From an uncultured Clostridia bacterium (lineage in GTDB: Bacteria; Bacillota_A; Clostridia; Oscillospirales; Oscillospiraceae), in contig CAMVIC010000137.1 of the NCBI GenBank assembly GCA_947167435.1, positions 1 to 5,042 of the forward strand: 5,042 nt of DNA, given 5' to 3'. Position numbers and translations under genes: made by a program. This document shows positions 1-4,371 of the stretch, piece by piece (position 1 is the first letter of the stretch; each line of letters begins with the position of its first letter). The notes below the pieces were generated by a model. It had not been told where the DNA came from and did no database searches. It was given only the letters and a program-made list of their open reading frames with translations.

Positions 1-112
1 GTTTTTTCCGAGGCGCATGTCCCCGGAAAAAACGATTCCGATTGATTTTTCGCCTGACCAGGCGAAAAACTCTGCGAGGCTTTTTTGAATTTAGGGTTGT
101 TTACAATCTGAC
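1..112 (+). repeat. Structured intergenic repeat, copy A (right part only)
   Basis: Bases 1-80 match 4186-4265 in direct orientation with only two differences (C23 against T4208, G40 against A4225). The next 32 bases are diverged, but the end at 96-112 matches the right inner terminal core of copy B (4280-4296) at 14 of 17 positions, including a shared TCTGAC. Two hairpins are visible: arms 1-13 and 21-33 around a 7-base loop, with one A-C mismatch at positions 11 and 23; and arms 46-55 and 60-69 around the loop GACC, perfect over 10 bp. The left portion lies outside the window. The copy sits at the 3' side of azlD. It is not protein-coding as far as can be seen: the frame that is open in copy B stops here at 85-87. 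Calling it a mobile or RNA element is inference; the repeat itself is seen directly. Confidence 0.85.
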
Positions 113-139
113 GGCCATCCTGCAAGTCAGGATGGCCGT
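111..139. terminator. Terminator-like hairpin downstream of azlCD
   Basis: A perfect 12-bp stem, ACGGCCATCCTG with CAGGATGGCCGT, encloses the loop CAAGT. On the minus strand it begins 5 bases after the azlD stop codon, so it is well placed to end the azlCD transcript. It could also serve transcripts entering from the left through the repeat. Neither side has a proper run of T, so termination is inferred from stem strength and position. It abuts the conserved TCTGAC edge of repeat copy A, as the right hairpin of copy B does, but the stem sequence is entirely different. Confidence 0.7.
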
Positions 140-144
140 TCGTC

Positions 145-456
145 TTATAAGAATAAGTAGAGCAGAAAATCCCCGGCGATGGCGGCCAGCAGGCAGAGCA
201 TCAGGGGCTTTTTGCGCCAGGCCAGCAAGCCTGCCGCCAGCGCCCCCGCAAGGCCGATGACCGGCCGGGCCGGGTCCACGCCGACGACGCCCGGGAACAC
301 CAGCGCCGCCATGGCGGTGTAGGGGATCAGCTTGAGGAACTTCTCCACCCGGCCGTGAAAGCGAAGCCTGTTCAGCATGACGGCCGGGAGCGCCCGGGGA
401 ATGTAGGTGACCAGGGCCATGCCCAGAATCATAAGCAGAAAGCCGGATCTACCCAT
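145..456 (-). CDS. azlD: Branched-chain amino acid exporter small subunit, AzlD
   Basis: This is the small membrane subunit that works with AzlC to export branched-chain amino acids and their analogues (known for the AzlCD/BrnFE family). The 103-residue product is a normal family length. It is almost wholly hydrophobic, with about four helices near residues 3-19, 44-59, 66-79 and 86-102. It carries family-like segments: TYIPRALP at 17-24, IPYTAMAAL at 44-52 followed by FPG, and WRKKPLM at 80-86. A GTG at 469-471 is in frame, but the ATG at 454-456 is chosen because AGGAGG lies 6 bases before it. That start overlaps the azlC stop by 8 bp (ATGGGTAG), which suggests translational coupling. The family call is firm; the exact substrate is inferred from the family. 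Confidence 0.92.
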   Translation of the reverse strand: MGRSGFLLMILGMALVTYIPRALPAVMLNRLRFHGRVEKFLKLIPYTAMAALVFPGVVGVDPARPVIGLAGALAAGLLAWRKKPLMLCLLAAIAGDFLLYLFL

Positions 457-1156
457 TGCCGTCCTCCTCACCCAGGTCCACGAAGAATACGCCCAGGAAG
501 GCGCAGAGCAGGGTGGAGACGATCAGCGCCCAGCTGGAGGCCATCACGCGGCAGAGCAGGGTGTTGCACACTGCGGTGAGCAGGACCAGCAGGGCAAGGC
601 GGCCGTTTCCCGGCAGATGGGGCACCAGCAGGGAGAGAAACATGGCATAGAGCGCGATGCCCAGGCTGGCCGTCAGCAGGGGCGGGAGAAAATCCATGGC
701 CAGGGCGCCCGCCAGGGTCCCCAGGTTCCAGGACAGATAGATGGACACGCCAAGACCCAGAAAGTACCAGATGGTGGGGATCGCCTTCGGGTCGGTGGTG
801 AACACGGCGAAGGATTCGTCCGTCACGCCGAAGGAGCCCAGCAGCTTCAGTCCCAGAGGGGCGGGCTCCATCCGGTTCATGACGCAGGTGCTCATGATCA
901 GATGGCGCAGGTTCAGCACAAAGGTGGCCAGCACCACGGCGGCAAGGCCCGCGCCCCGGGCCACCATGCCCGCCGCCATCATCTGGCTTGCCCCGGCATA
1001 GACCAGCAGGGACATGGCGCAGGTTTCCCAGACGCTCAGGCCCGCCTGACGGGCCATGATGGCATAGGCGATGCCGATGGGAATATAACCGATGAAGATC
1101 GGAAGTCCCGCCCGCAGACCGGCGGAAAACTGACGCTTTCGGCTGCCGTAAGGCAT
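449..1156 (-). CDS. azlC: Branched-chain amino acid exporter large subunit, AzlC
   Basis: This is the large integral-membrane subunit of the AzlCD exporter, which removes excess branched-chain amino acids from the cytoplasm (family knowledge). The 235-residue product matches the usual 230-240. Visible family features are a basic N-terminus followed by GLPIFIGYIPIGIAY at about 17-31, YAGASQ at 53-58, NLRHLIM at 82-88 and TDESFA at 112-117. Several further helices follow between about 128 and 226, and the tail is short and acidic. The reading frame stays open upstream to 1213, but the ATG at 1154-1156 has a near-perfect AGGAGG 7 bases before it, and the promoter's likely start point lies inside the longer frame, so the shorter start is chosen. 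It is the first gene of the azlC-azlD operon. Confidence 0.93.
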   Translation of the reverse strand: MPYGSRKRQFSAGLRAGLPIFIGYIPIGIAYAIMARQAGLSVWETCAMSLLVYAGASQMMAAGMVARGAGLAAVVLATFVLNLRHLIMSTCVMNRMEPAPLGLKLLGSFGVTDESFAVFTTDPKAIPTIWYFLGLGVSIYLSWNLGTLAGALAMDFLPPLLTASLGIALYAMFLSLLVPHLPGNGRLALLVLLTAVCNTLLCRVMASSWALIVSTLLCAFLGVFFVDLGEEDGNG

Positions 1157-1184
1157 GACGGCACCTCCTTTTCGTTTTTTCTGC

Positions 1185-1213
1185 AGTTTACCCTCTATGG
1201 AAACTTTTGTCAA
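1185..1213 (-). promoter_or_regulatory. Sigma-A promoter of azlCD
   Basis: On the minus strand there is a perfect -35 box TTGACA (1208-1213), a 17-base spacer, and the -10 box TAAACT (1185-1190, four of six consensus positions). Transcription should start near 1178, giving a leader of roughly 20 bases with AGGAGG just before the azlC ATG. There is no room for a riboswitch or attenuator, so any control should act at the promoter. Confidence 0.78.
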
Positions 1214-1214
1214 T

Positions 1215-1246
1215 CCCGGAAGGAGCGGCTCCGGCGCGCATCCGGG
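1215..1246. promoter_or_regulatory. Inverted repeat upstream of the azlCD -35 box
   Basis: The outer arms CCCGGA (1215-1220) and TCCGGG (1241-1246) are perfect inverted repeats. Within them is the compact palindrome GGAGC-G-GCTCC (1222-1232). The structure begins 1 base upstream of the azlC -35 box. It could be an operator for a regulator of azlCD or of the divergent kinase operon, but no regulator gene for it is in the window and a GC-rich background makes chance palindromes likely. Confidence 0.3.
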
Positions 1247-1262
1247 GCTGCACCGTTAATTT

Positions 1263-1309
1263 CTTAGCAGCGCTTTAACGGGATTTGTGATAGGATACAA
1301 CTATCAAAT
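1263..1309 (+). promoter_or_regulatory. Putative promoter/operator of the kinase-regulator operon
   Basis: Three hexamers are spaced exactly 11 bases apart: CTTAGC (1263-1268), TTTAAC (1274-1279) and TTGTGA (1285-1290). This is the spacing used by OmpR/PhoB-type regulators. Next comes an inverted repeat, TGATAG (1288-1293) and CTATCA (1301-1306). Possible -10 boxes are TACAAC (1296-1301), 16 bases after TTTAAC, or TATCAA (1302-1307). None is a strong consensus, so this may be an activator-dependent, self-regulated promoter. That reading is inference. Confidence 0.4.
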
Positions 1310-1342
1310 TACCGGCATGCGCCGAATTCCAAAGGTGCGTCT

Positions 1343-2437
1343 ATGAACTGGAAGCGCTTTAACCAGAGAAGAAAGAAATATTTCCCGCTGTCCGGCAGGG
1401 GCTGGCTGATTTATTTCCTCAGCATGGGCCTGGCCTCGCTGCTGTGTCTGGGATTGCGGCAGGTCAGCACCTCGGACGTGCACGTGCCGATCCTGTTCGT
1501 GCTGGTGGTGCTGATCGTCTCGCTTTCCACCGACGGGTATTTTTACGGAATTCTGGCGGCATTGACCAGTGTGGTGGCGGTGAATTACGCTTTCACCTAT
1601 CCCTATATGCAGCTGAACTTTACCGTATACGGATACCCGCTGACCTTTCTGACCATGCTGGGCGTGGGCTTCGCGGTCTCCGCGCTGACCACCCGGGTCA
1701 AGGAGCAGGAGGACCTGCGCATGGAGTCGGAACGTGAGAAGGTGCGGGCCAATCTCCTGCGGGCGGTATCTCACGACCTGCGCACGCCGCTTACGGCCAT
1801 CAGCGGTTCTGTCTCCGCCGTGCTGGAAAATCCGGAGATGGAAGTGCAGCAGCGGACCGAGCTTCTGGAGGATGCCCGGCAGGATGCGGAATGGCTCTGC
1901 CGCATGGTGGAAAACCTGCTGTCCGTAACACGGATCGAGAATGGACAGAGCGGGCAGCTCCACAAGCAGGAGGAAGCGATGGAGGAGGTGCTGGGCGCGG
2001 CGGTGCTGACCTTTCGCAAGCGGAATCCCGGGGTGGAGGTGACGGTATCCGTGCCGGATACGCTTCTGCTGGTGCCCATGGACCCGGTGCTGATTCAGCA
2101 GGTGCTGATGAATCTGCTGGATAACGCCGCCGTCCACGGCGGCAGCACCACCCGCATCGCTGTGCAGGCGGTGAGCGACGGGCGCTTTGTGACCGTCTCC
2201 ATTTCCGACAACGGCCGCGGCGTGGACCGGAAGCGTCTGGAGCATCTGTTCGACGGCTCCCTGCAGCTTATGGACGACCGGGAGGCGGACACCACCCGGG
2301 GTATGGGCATCGGCCTGACCGTGTGCCGCACCATTGTAGAGGCCCACGGCGGCAGCATTTCCGCGCGAAATCTGCCAGGCTCCGGCGCGGAATTCAAATT
2401 CAGCCTGCCATTGGAAGGAGACAGCAATGACGATTAA
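1343..2437 (+). CDS. KdpD-like sensor histidine kinase (DUF4118), short form
   Basis: This membrane histidine kinase is predicted to phosphorylate the regulator encoded just downstream. The 364-residue product has a basic N-terminus, four predicted helices near 21-38, 48-62, 64-84 and 97-115 matching the DUF4118 membrane domain of KdpD, and the KdpD-like exit TRVKEQ at 117-122. The HisKA helix has SHDLRTPL (143-150), with H144 the phosphorylation site. The ATPase domain shows an N box (N257, N261), G1 DNGRG (289-293) and G2 GMGIGL (319-325 region), so it looks catalytically intact. Full KdpD is about 900 residues; the N-terminal KdpD and Usp sensor domains are absent here, and the reading frame gives no sign of recent truncation. 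The ATG at 1343 follows AAAGGTG at a suitable distance. Its stop overlaps the next start by 11 bp. The signal sensed is unknown; potassium or membrane stress is only a family-based guess. Confidence 0.9.
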   Translation: MNWKRFNQRRKKYFPLSGRGWLIYFLSMGLASLLCLGLRQVSTSDVHVPILFVLVVLIVSLSTDGYFYGILAALTSVVAVNYAFTYPYMQLNFTVYGYPLTFLTMLGVGFAVSALTTRVKEQEDLRMESEREKVRANLLRAVSHDLRTPLTAISGSVSAVLENPEMEVQQRTELLEDARQDAEWLCRMVENLLSVTRIENGQSGQLHKQEEAMEEVLGAAVLTFRKRNPGVEVTVSVPDTLLLVPMDPVLIQQVLMNLLDNAAVHGGSTTRIAVQAVSDGRFVTVSISDNGRGVDRKRLEHLFDGSLQLMDDREADTTRGMGIGLTVCRTIVEAHGGSISARNLPGSGAEFKFSLPLEGDSNDD

Positions 2438-3134
2438 AGACAAAATTCTGGTTGTGGAGGACGAAAAGTCCATCTCCGGCTTTATCCGGGCCATCCTCAG
2501 CTCCAACGGCTACGACGTGATCATCGCCCGTTCCGGCAGTGAGGCCTTTTCCATGATCAGCTCCCACTGCCCGGACCTGGTGGTGCTGGACCTGGGATTG
2601 CCGGACATGGACGGCATGCAGATCATCGAGTCCGTGCGCCGCTGGACCCAGCTGCCCATCCTGGTGGTCTCGGCCCGCAGCCATGAGCGGGACAAGGTAG
2701 CGGCCCTGGACCTGGGCGCGGACGACTATATCACCAAGCCCTTCGGCGCGGCGGAGCTGCTGGCCCGGGTGCGGGTGGCCATCCGGCATACCAGACTTGG
2801 TGTGAGCAGCGAGAGCGTGGCTGCCACGGGGAAGTACAGCGTGGGGGAGCTGACCATCGACTACGACAAGCACCAGGTGCTGATCGCCGGGGAGAACGCC
2901 CATCTGACCCAGAACGAATACAAGATCGTGGCCCTGCTGGGCAAGTGCGCGGGCAAGGTGCTGACCTACGACTTCATCATGAAGGAGCTTTGGGGGCCCC
3001 AGAGCCGGGGCAACAACCAGATTCTCCGGGTGAACATGGCCAACATCCGCCGCAAAATCGAAAAGAACCCCGCCGAGCCGGAGTATATCTTCACCGAGGT
3101 GGGCGTGGGCTACCGGATGGCCGAGAGTGTTTGA
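2427..3134 (+). CDS. KdpE-like response regulator, OmpR/PhoB family
   Basis: This is a cytoplasmic DNA-binding response regulator, the expected partner of the overlapping kinase. The 235-residue product is typical in length. The receiver domain (about 5-120) has the acidic pair E11/D12, the phosphoacceptor D55 in VVLDLGLPD, S82 in the switch position and K104 in ITKPF, so all key residues are present. The winged-helix domain (about 137-232) has LTQNEYKIVALL (160-171), the likely recognition helix around RVNMANIRRKIE (201-212) and the wing GVGYRM (226-231). The ATG at 2427 follows AAGGAG by 6 bases and lies inside the kinase gene (ATGACGATTAA), a sign of coupled translation. Similarity in pattern to KdpE is strong, but no kdpFABC operon is present here, so the true regulon is open. 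The TTTAAC/TTTAAT repeat before the next gene is a candidate target. Confidence 0.92.
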   Translation: MTIKDKILVVEDEKSISGFIRAILSSNGYDVIIARSGSEAFSMISSHCPDLVVLDLGLPDMDGMQIIESVRRWTQLPILVVSARSHERDKVAALDLGADDYITKPFGAAELLARVRVAIRHTRLGVSSESVAATGKYSVGELTIDYDKHQVLIAGENAHLTQNEYKIVALLGKCAGKVLTYDFIMKELWGPQSRGNNQILRVNMANIRRKIEKNPAEPEYIFTEVGVGYRMAESV

Positions 3135-3135
3135 A

Positions 3136-3158
3136 CCGGCGTTAATCCCCTTAACCGG
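3136..3158 (+). other. Small inverted repeat just after the regulator gene
   Basis: CCGGCGTTAA and TTAACCGG surround TCCCC, beginning 1 base after the regulator stop codon; the perfect part is GTTAA/TTAAC. It lacks a T run and the stem is weak, so it is a poor terminator. It may be a regulator site, since it contains the same TTAA(C/T) words found farther downstream. Confidence 0.25.
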
Positions 3159-3202
3159 AACGCGTGCTGCCCTGACGGCCTCTTAACGGAGCCATGCGCC
3201 TT

Positions 3203-3237
3203 TTTAACCCCTATTTAATCTGCCGCAATGGTAACAT
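3203..3237 (+). promoter_or_regulatory. Candidate activator-dependent promoter with OmpR/KdpE-type direct repeat
   Basis: TTTAAC (3203-3208) and TTTAAT (3214-3219) are direct hexamers separated by 5 bases, an 11-bp phase typical of OmpR/PhoB-family sites. Twelve bases farther is an extended -10, TG-G-TAACAT (3229-3237). No -35 consensus lies at the proper distance, and the repeat occupies that place. This is the layout of promoters where a bound response regulator replaces the -35 contact. The upstream gene encodes such a regulator. The arrangement is seen directly; regulation by that protein is inference. Confidence 0.45.
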
Positions 3238-3250
3238 AGAGGCAGAAAGA

Positions 3251-3269
3251 CAGCCTGCACAGCAGGCTG
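3251..3269 (+). other. Perfect hairpin in the leader of the membrane-protein gene
   Basis: CAGCCTGC and GCAGGCTG form an 8-bp perfect stem with the loop ACA. It ends 5 bases before the GGGGG of the ribosome-binding site (3274-3278). It lies within the predicted transcript and could stabilise the mRNA or influence ribosome access. No competing anti-hairpin was seen. Confidence 0.45.
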
Positions 3270-3283
3270 AAAAGGGGGATATT

Positions 3284-3874
3284 ATGGACGAAAATCTGAA
3301 AACACTGCTGCATGCGGACGAAAAAGTCCTGTGGGAGGGAAAGGCGGAGGCCTTTACCACCATGGACAAGACCAACAAGCCGCTTTTCCTGCGGCACGTA
3401 ATCATCGGCCTCGGCATCTTCGCGGTGGTGATCGGGCTTTACATGATGATGCTGCGACGCACGGGCGCGGCGGTCAAGCCGGGAATCCTGCTGGTGGTCC
3501 TGGGGCTGGCGGCCCTGACGCCCATCCGTTTTCTGACGGACGCCGCCAAGATCCGGAAGCTGCGCTATGTGGCCACCGACCGGCGGCTGATGGTGGTCAG
3601 CGAGGGCGCAGCCCGTTCCGTAACCTACGGGCGCATTGACCGGGCGGCCTTCCGCACCGACGCCGACGGCGTGACGAGTCTGCTCTGCGGAGAGCAGGCG
3701 CTGGCCGCCAAGGAGAACAAGCGCCGGGAGATTGCCGTGATCGGCATGGTCGGCGGTGACCGGGCAGGCGAGGACCGGCCCATCGAGAGCTTCGGCTTCT
3801 ACGCCCTGAGCAAGCAGGACATCAGCGCCCTGCGCGGCGTTCTGAAGCAGCAGTGCCCTGCGCTGAATCTCTGA
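3284..3874 (+). CDS. Small two-helix membrane protein with PH-like pattern, function unknown
   Basis: I do not recognise this as a named gene. The 196-residue product starts with a charged cytoplasmic segment containing DEKVLWEGKAEAF (12-23 region). Two hydrophobic helices follow, about 39-57 and 66-84, joined by a short RRTGAAVKPG loop. A soluble domain comes next, beginning RYVATDRRLMVV (94-105). The LWEGK opening, the helix pair and the YVATDRRL strand pattern recall bacterial PH-like membrane proteins; this is a family-level guess only. The ATG at 3284 is preceded by AAAGGGGG at good spacing. The frame is open upstream to an ATG at 3197 region and a start at 3194, but that extension would run through the promoter and leader hairpin and has no good ribosome site. 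The gene follows the kinase-regulator pair by 149 bp with its own probable promoter. It ends 16 bp before repeat copy B. Confidence 0.8.
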   Translation: MDENLKTLLHADEKVLWEGKAEAFTTMDKTNKPLFLRHVIIGLGIFAVVIGLYMMMLRRTGAAVKPGILLVVLGLAALTPIRFLTDAAKIRKLRYVATDRRLMVVSEGAARSVTYGRIDRAAFRTDADGVTSLLCGEQALAAKENKRREIAVIGMVGGDRAGEDRPIESFGFYALSKQDISALRGVLKQQCPALNL

Positions 3875-3895
3875 TAAAAACAGAAGAAATACGGA

Positions 3896-3923
3896 ACACC
3901 CCCGGCCGGATGGCCGGGGGTGT
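3896..3923. terminator. Left end hairpin of copy B, likely terminator of the membrane-protein gene
   Basis: ACACCCCCGGCC and GGCCGGGGGTGT form a perfect 12-bp stem around the loop GGAT, 21 bases after the stop codon. It is very stable but is followed by CAAGCTG, not a T run. Its outer arm belongs to the terminal inverted repeat of the element. Termination is inferred from position and stem strength. Confidence 0.65.
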
Positions 3924-3927
3924 CAAG

Positions 3928-3959
3928 CTGTCGACAAAGCCGGATGGCTTTGTCGACAG
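3928..3959. other. Perfect 14-bp hairpin with loop GGAT
   Basis: CTGTCGACAAAGCC (3928-3941) and GGCTTTGTCGACAG (3946-3959) pair completely around GGAT, the same tetraloop as the preceding hairpin only four bases away. Its outer 11 bases are also the inner terminal core of the element, so they can pair either locally or with 4280-4290. Confidence 0.7.
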
Positions 3960-3975
3960 AGAGGATTGCAGCCTG

Positions 3976-3993
3976 CTGCGCGCACTCGCGCAG
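3976..3993. other. GC-rich hairpin inside copy B
   Basis: CTGCGCG and CGCGCAG pair over 7 bp with the loop CACT. It sits in a GC-rich stretch between the terminal hairpins and the long-range stem, and adds to the picture of a folded element. Confidence 0.5.
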
Positions 3994-4022
3994 GAGCGCT
4001 CGCACACTTGCAGGCCAATACG

Positions 4023-4175
4023 AATCCCGGATAGAAATCCTACAATCTATGCGGCCGGAATTGCGCCATGCTTTGTTCCTTCCCTTGCAAATAAATCTCC
4101 ATTATTCGCTGCGGGAAGCGCCTCGCCTGACTCAATTCCGCCTCGCATATCTTTGCATTCATCTTATCCGGGATT
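4023..4175. other. Nested long-range inverted repeats (about 150-base stem)
   Basis: Four pairs nest in correct order: AATCCCGGATA (4023-4033) with TATCCGGGATT (4165-4175), perfect over 11 bp; TATGCG (4048-4053) with CGCATA (4144-4149); CGGAATTG (4056-4063) with CAATTCCG (4133-4140); and CTTCCC (4079-4084) with GGGAAG (4113-4118). Internal loops separate them. The ordered nesting supports a folded RNA or cruciform-forming DNA. A reading frame is open across it on the plus strand, but it has no ribosome site. Confidence 0.6.
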
Positions 4176-4185
4176 TGTATGAAGA

Positions 4186-4265
4186 GTTTTTTCCGAGGCG
4201 CATGTCCTCGGAAAAAACGATTCCAATTGATTTTTCGCCTGACCAGGCGAAAAACTCTGCGAGGC
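4186..4265 (+). repeat. Conserved 80-bp core shared with copy A
   Basis: This block is 78/80 identical to bases 1-80. It holds a perfect 13-bp hairpin (4186-4198 with 4206-4218, loop CGCATGT) and a perfect 10-bp hairpin (TTTTTCGCCT with AGGCGAAAAA, loop GACC, 4231-4254). AGAGTTTTT (4183-4191) can alternatively pair with AAAAACTCT (4250-4258), which would close over or compete with both hairpins. Identity falls off sharply at 4266. Confidence 0.85.
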
Positions 4266-4294
4266 CTCTTGGATTTGGATTTGTCTACAGTCTG

Positions 4295-4325
4295 ACACCC
4301 CCGGCACTTTGCGTGCCGGGGGTGT
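4295..4325. terminator. Right end hairpin of copy B, likely terminator of the DUF1846 gene
   Basis: ACACCCCCGGCAC and GTGCCGGGGGTGT form a perfect 13-bp stem around TTTGC. On the minus strand it lies 46 bases past the DUF1846 stop codon, so it can end that transcript, and it can also stop plus-strand transcripts crossing the element. No T run follows on either side. Its outer arm mirrors the left end of the element. Confidence 0.65.
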
Positions 4326-4341
4326 TCCGTTCTGAAGACTA

Positions 4342-4369
4342 AAAACTGAAAACTGAATACTGAATACTG
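4342..4369. repeat. Four tandem heptamers
   Basis: AAAACTG occurs twice and is followed by AATACTG twice, four exact 7-base units. It lies between the edge of repeat copy B and the 3' end of the DUF1846 gene, only two bases from its stop codon. It looks like a replication-slippage repeat; no function is seen. Confidence 0.85.
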
Positions 4370-4371
4370 TT

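Larger units (their letters stand above)
3891..4330. repeat. Structured MITE-like intergenic element, copy B (complete, 440 bp)
   Basis: The ends are compound inverted repeats. ACGGAACACCCCCGGC (3891-3906) is perfectly inverted at 4315-4330. After different hairpin loops, GCCGGGGGTGTCA (3914-3926 region) is perfectly inverted near 4293-4305, and the inner core CTGTCGACAAA (3928-3938) is inverted as TTTGTCTACAG (4280-4290) with one mismatch. Inside are, in order, a perfect 14-bp hairpin, a 7-bp GC hairpin, a nested long-range stem and an 80-bp block shared with copy A. It lies between the convergent 3' ends of the membrane-protein and DUF1846 genes. No transposase or convincing protein gene is inside. 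Mobility by another element's transposase, or a role as a structured RNA, is inference. GAAGA occurs three bases outside each end and could be a target duplication, but this is weak. Confidence 0.75.

Noticed and set aside
42..260. Small plus-strand open frame starting in repeat copy A
   Set aside because: It runs through the conserved hairpins and the terminator hairpin and then antisense into azlD, with no ribosome site.
407..1267. Long plus-strand open frame of 286 codons opposite azlC and azlD
   Set aside because: It is antisense to two clear membrane-protein genes, is rich in Gln, Gly and His with no domain pattern, and has no good ribosome site. High GC content explains the open frame.
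1157..1342. Amino acid riboswitch or T-box upstream of azlC
   Set aside because: The predicted transcript leader is only about 20 bases long, too short for either.
1304..2506. Minus-strand open frame of 400 codons opposite the histidine kinase
   Set aside because: It is antisense to a kinase with all catalytic motifs, has a Gln/His/Arg-rich composition typical of shadow frames, and has no supporting start signal.
2400..2903. Minus-strand open frame of 167 codons opposite the response regulator
   Set aside because: The opposite strand encodes a response regulator with all key residues; this frame has no recognisable motifs.
3194..3283. N-terminal extension of the small membrane protein to position 3194
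   Set aside because: It would cover the probable promoter and the leader hairpin, lacks a good ribosome site, and the ATG at 3284 has one.
1..4330. CRISPR array
   Set aside because: The only repeats are two long copies 4.2 kb apart and a 7-base tandem array; there are no regularly spaced short repeats with spacers and no cas genes.
3875..4371. tRNA or rRNA gene in the long gene-free stretch
   Set aside because: No cloverleaf arms, TTCGA-type loop or ribosomal RNA signature was seen; the stems found form hairpins and a long nested stem instead.
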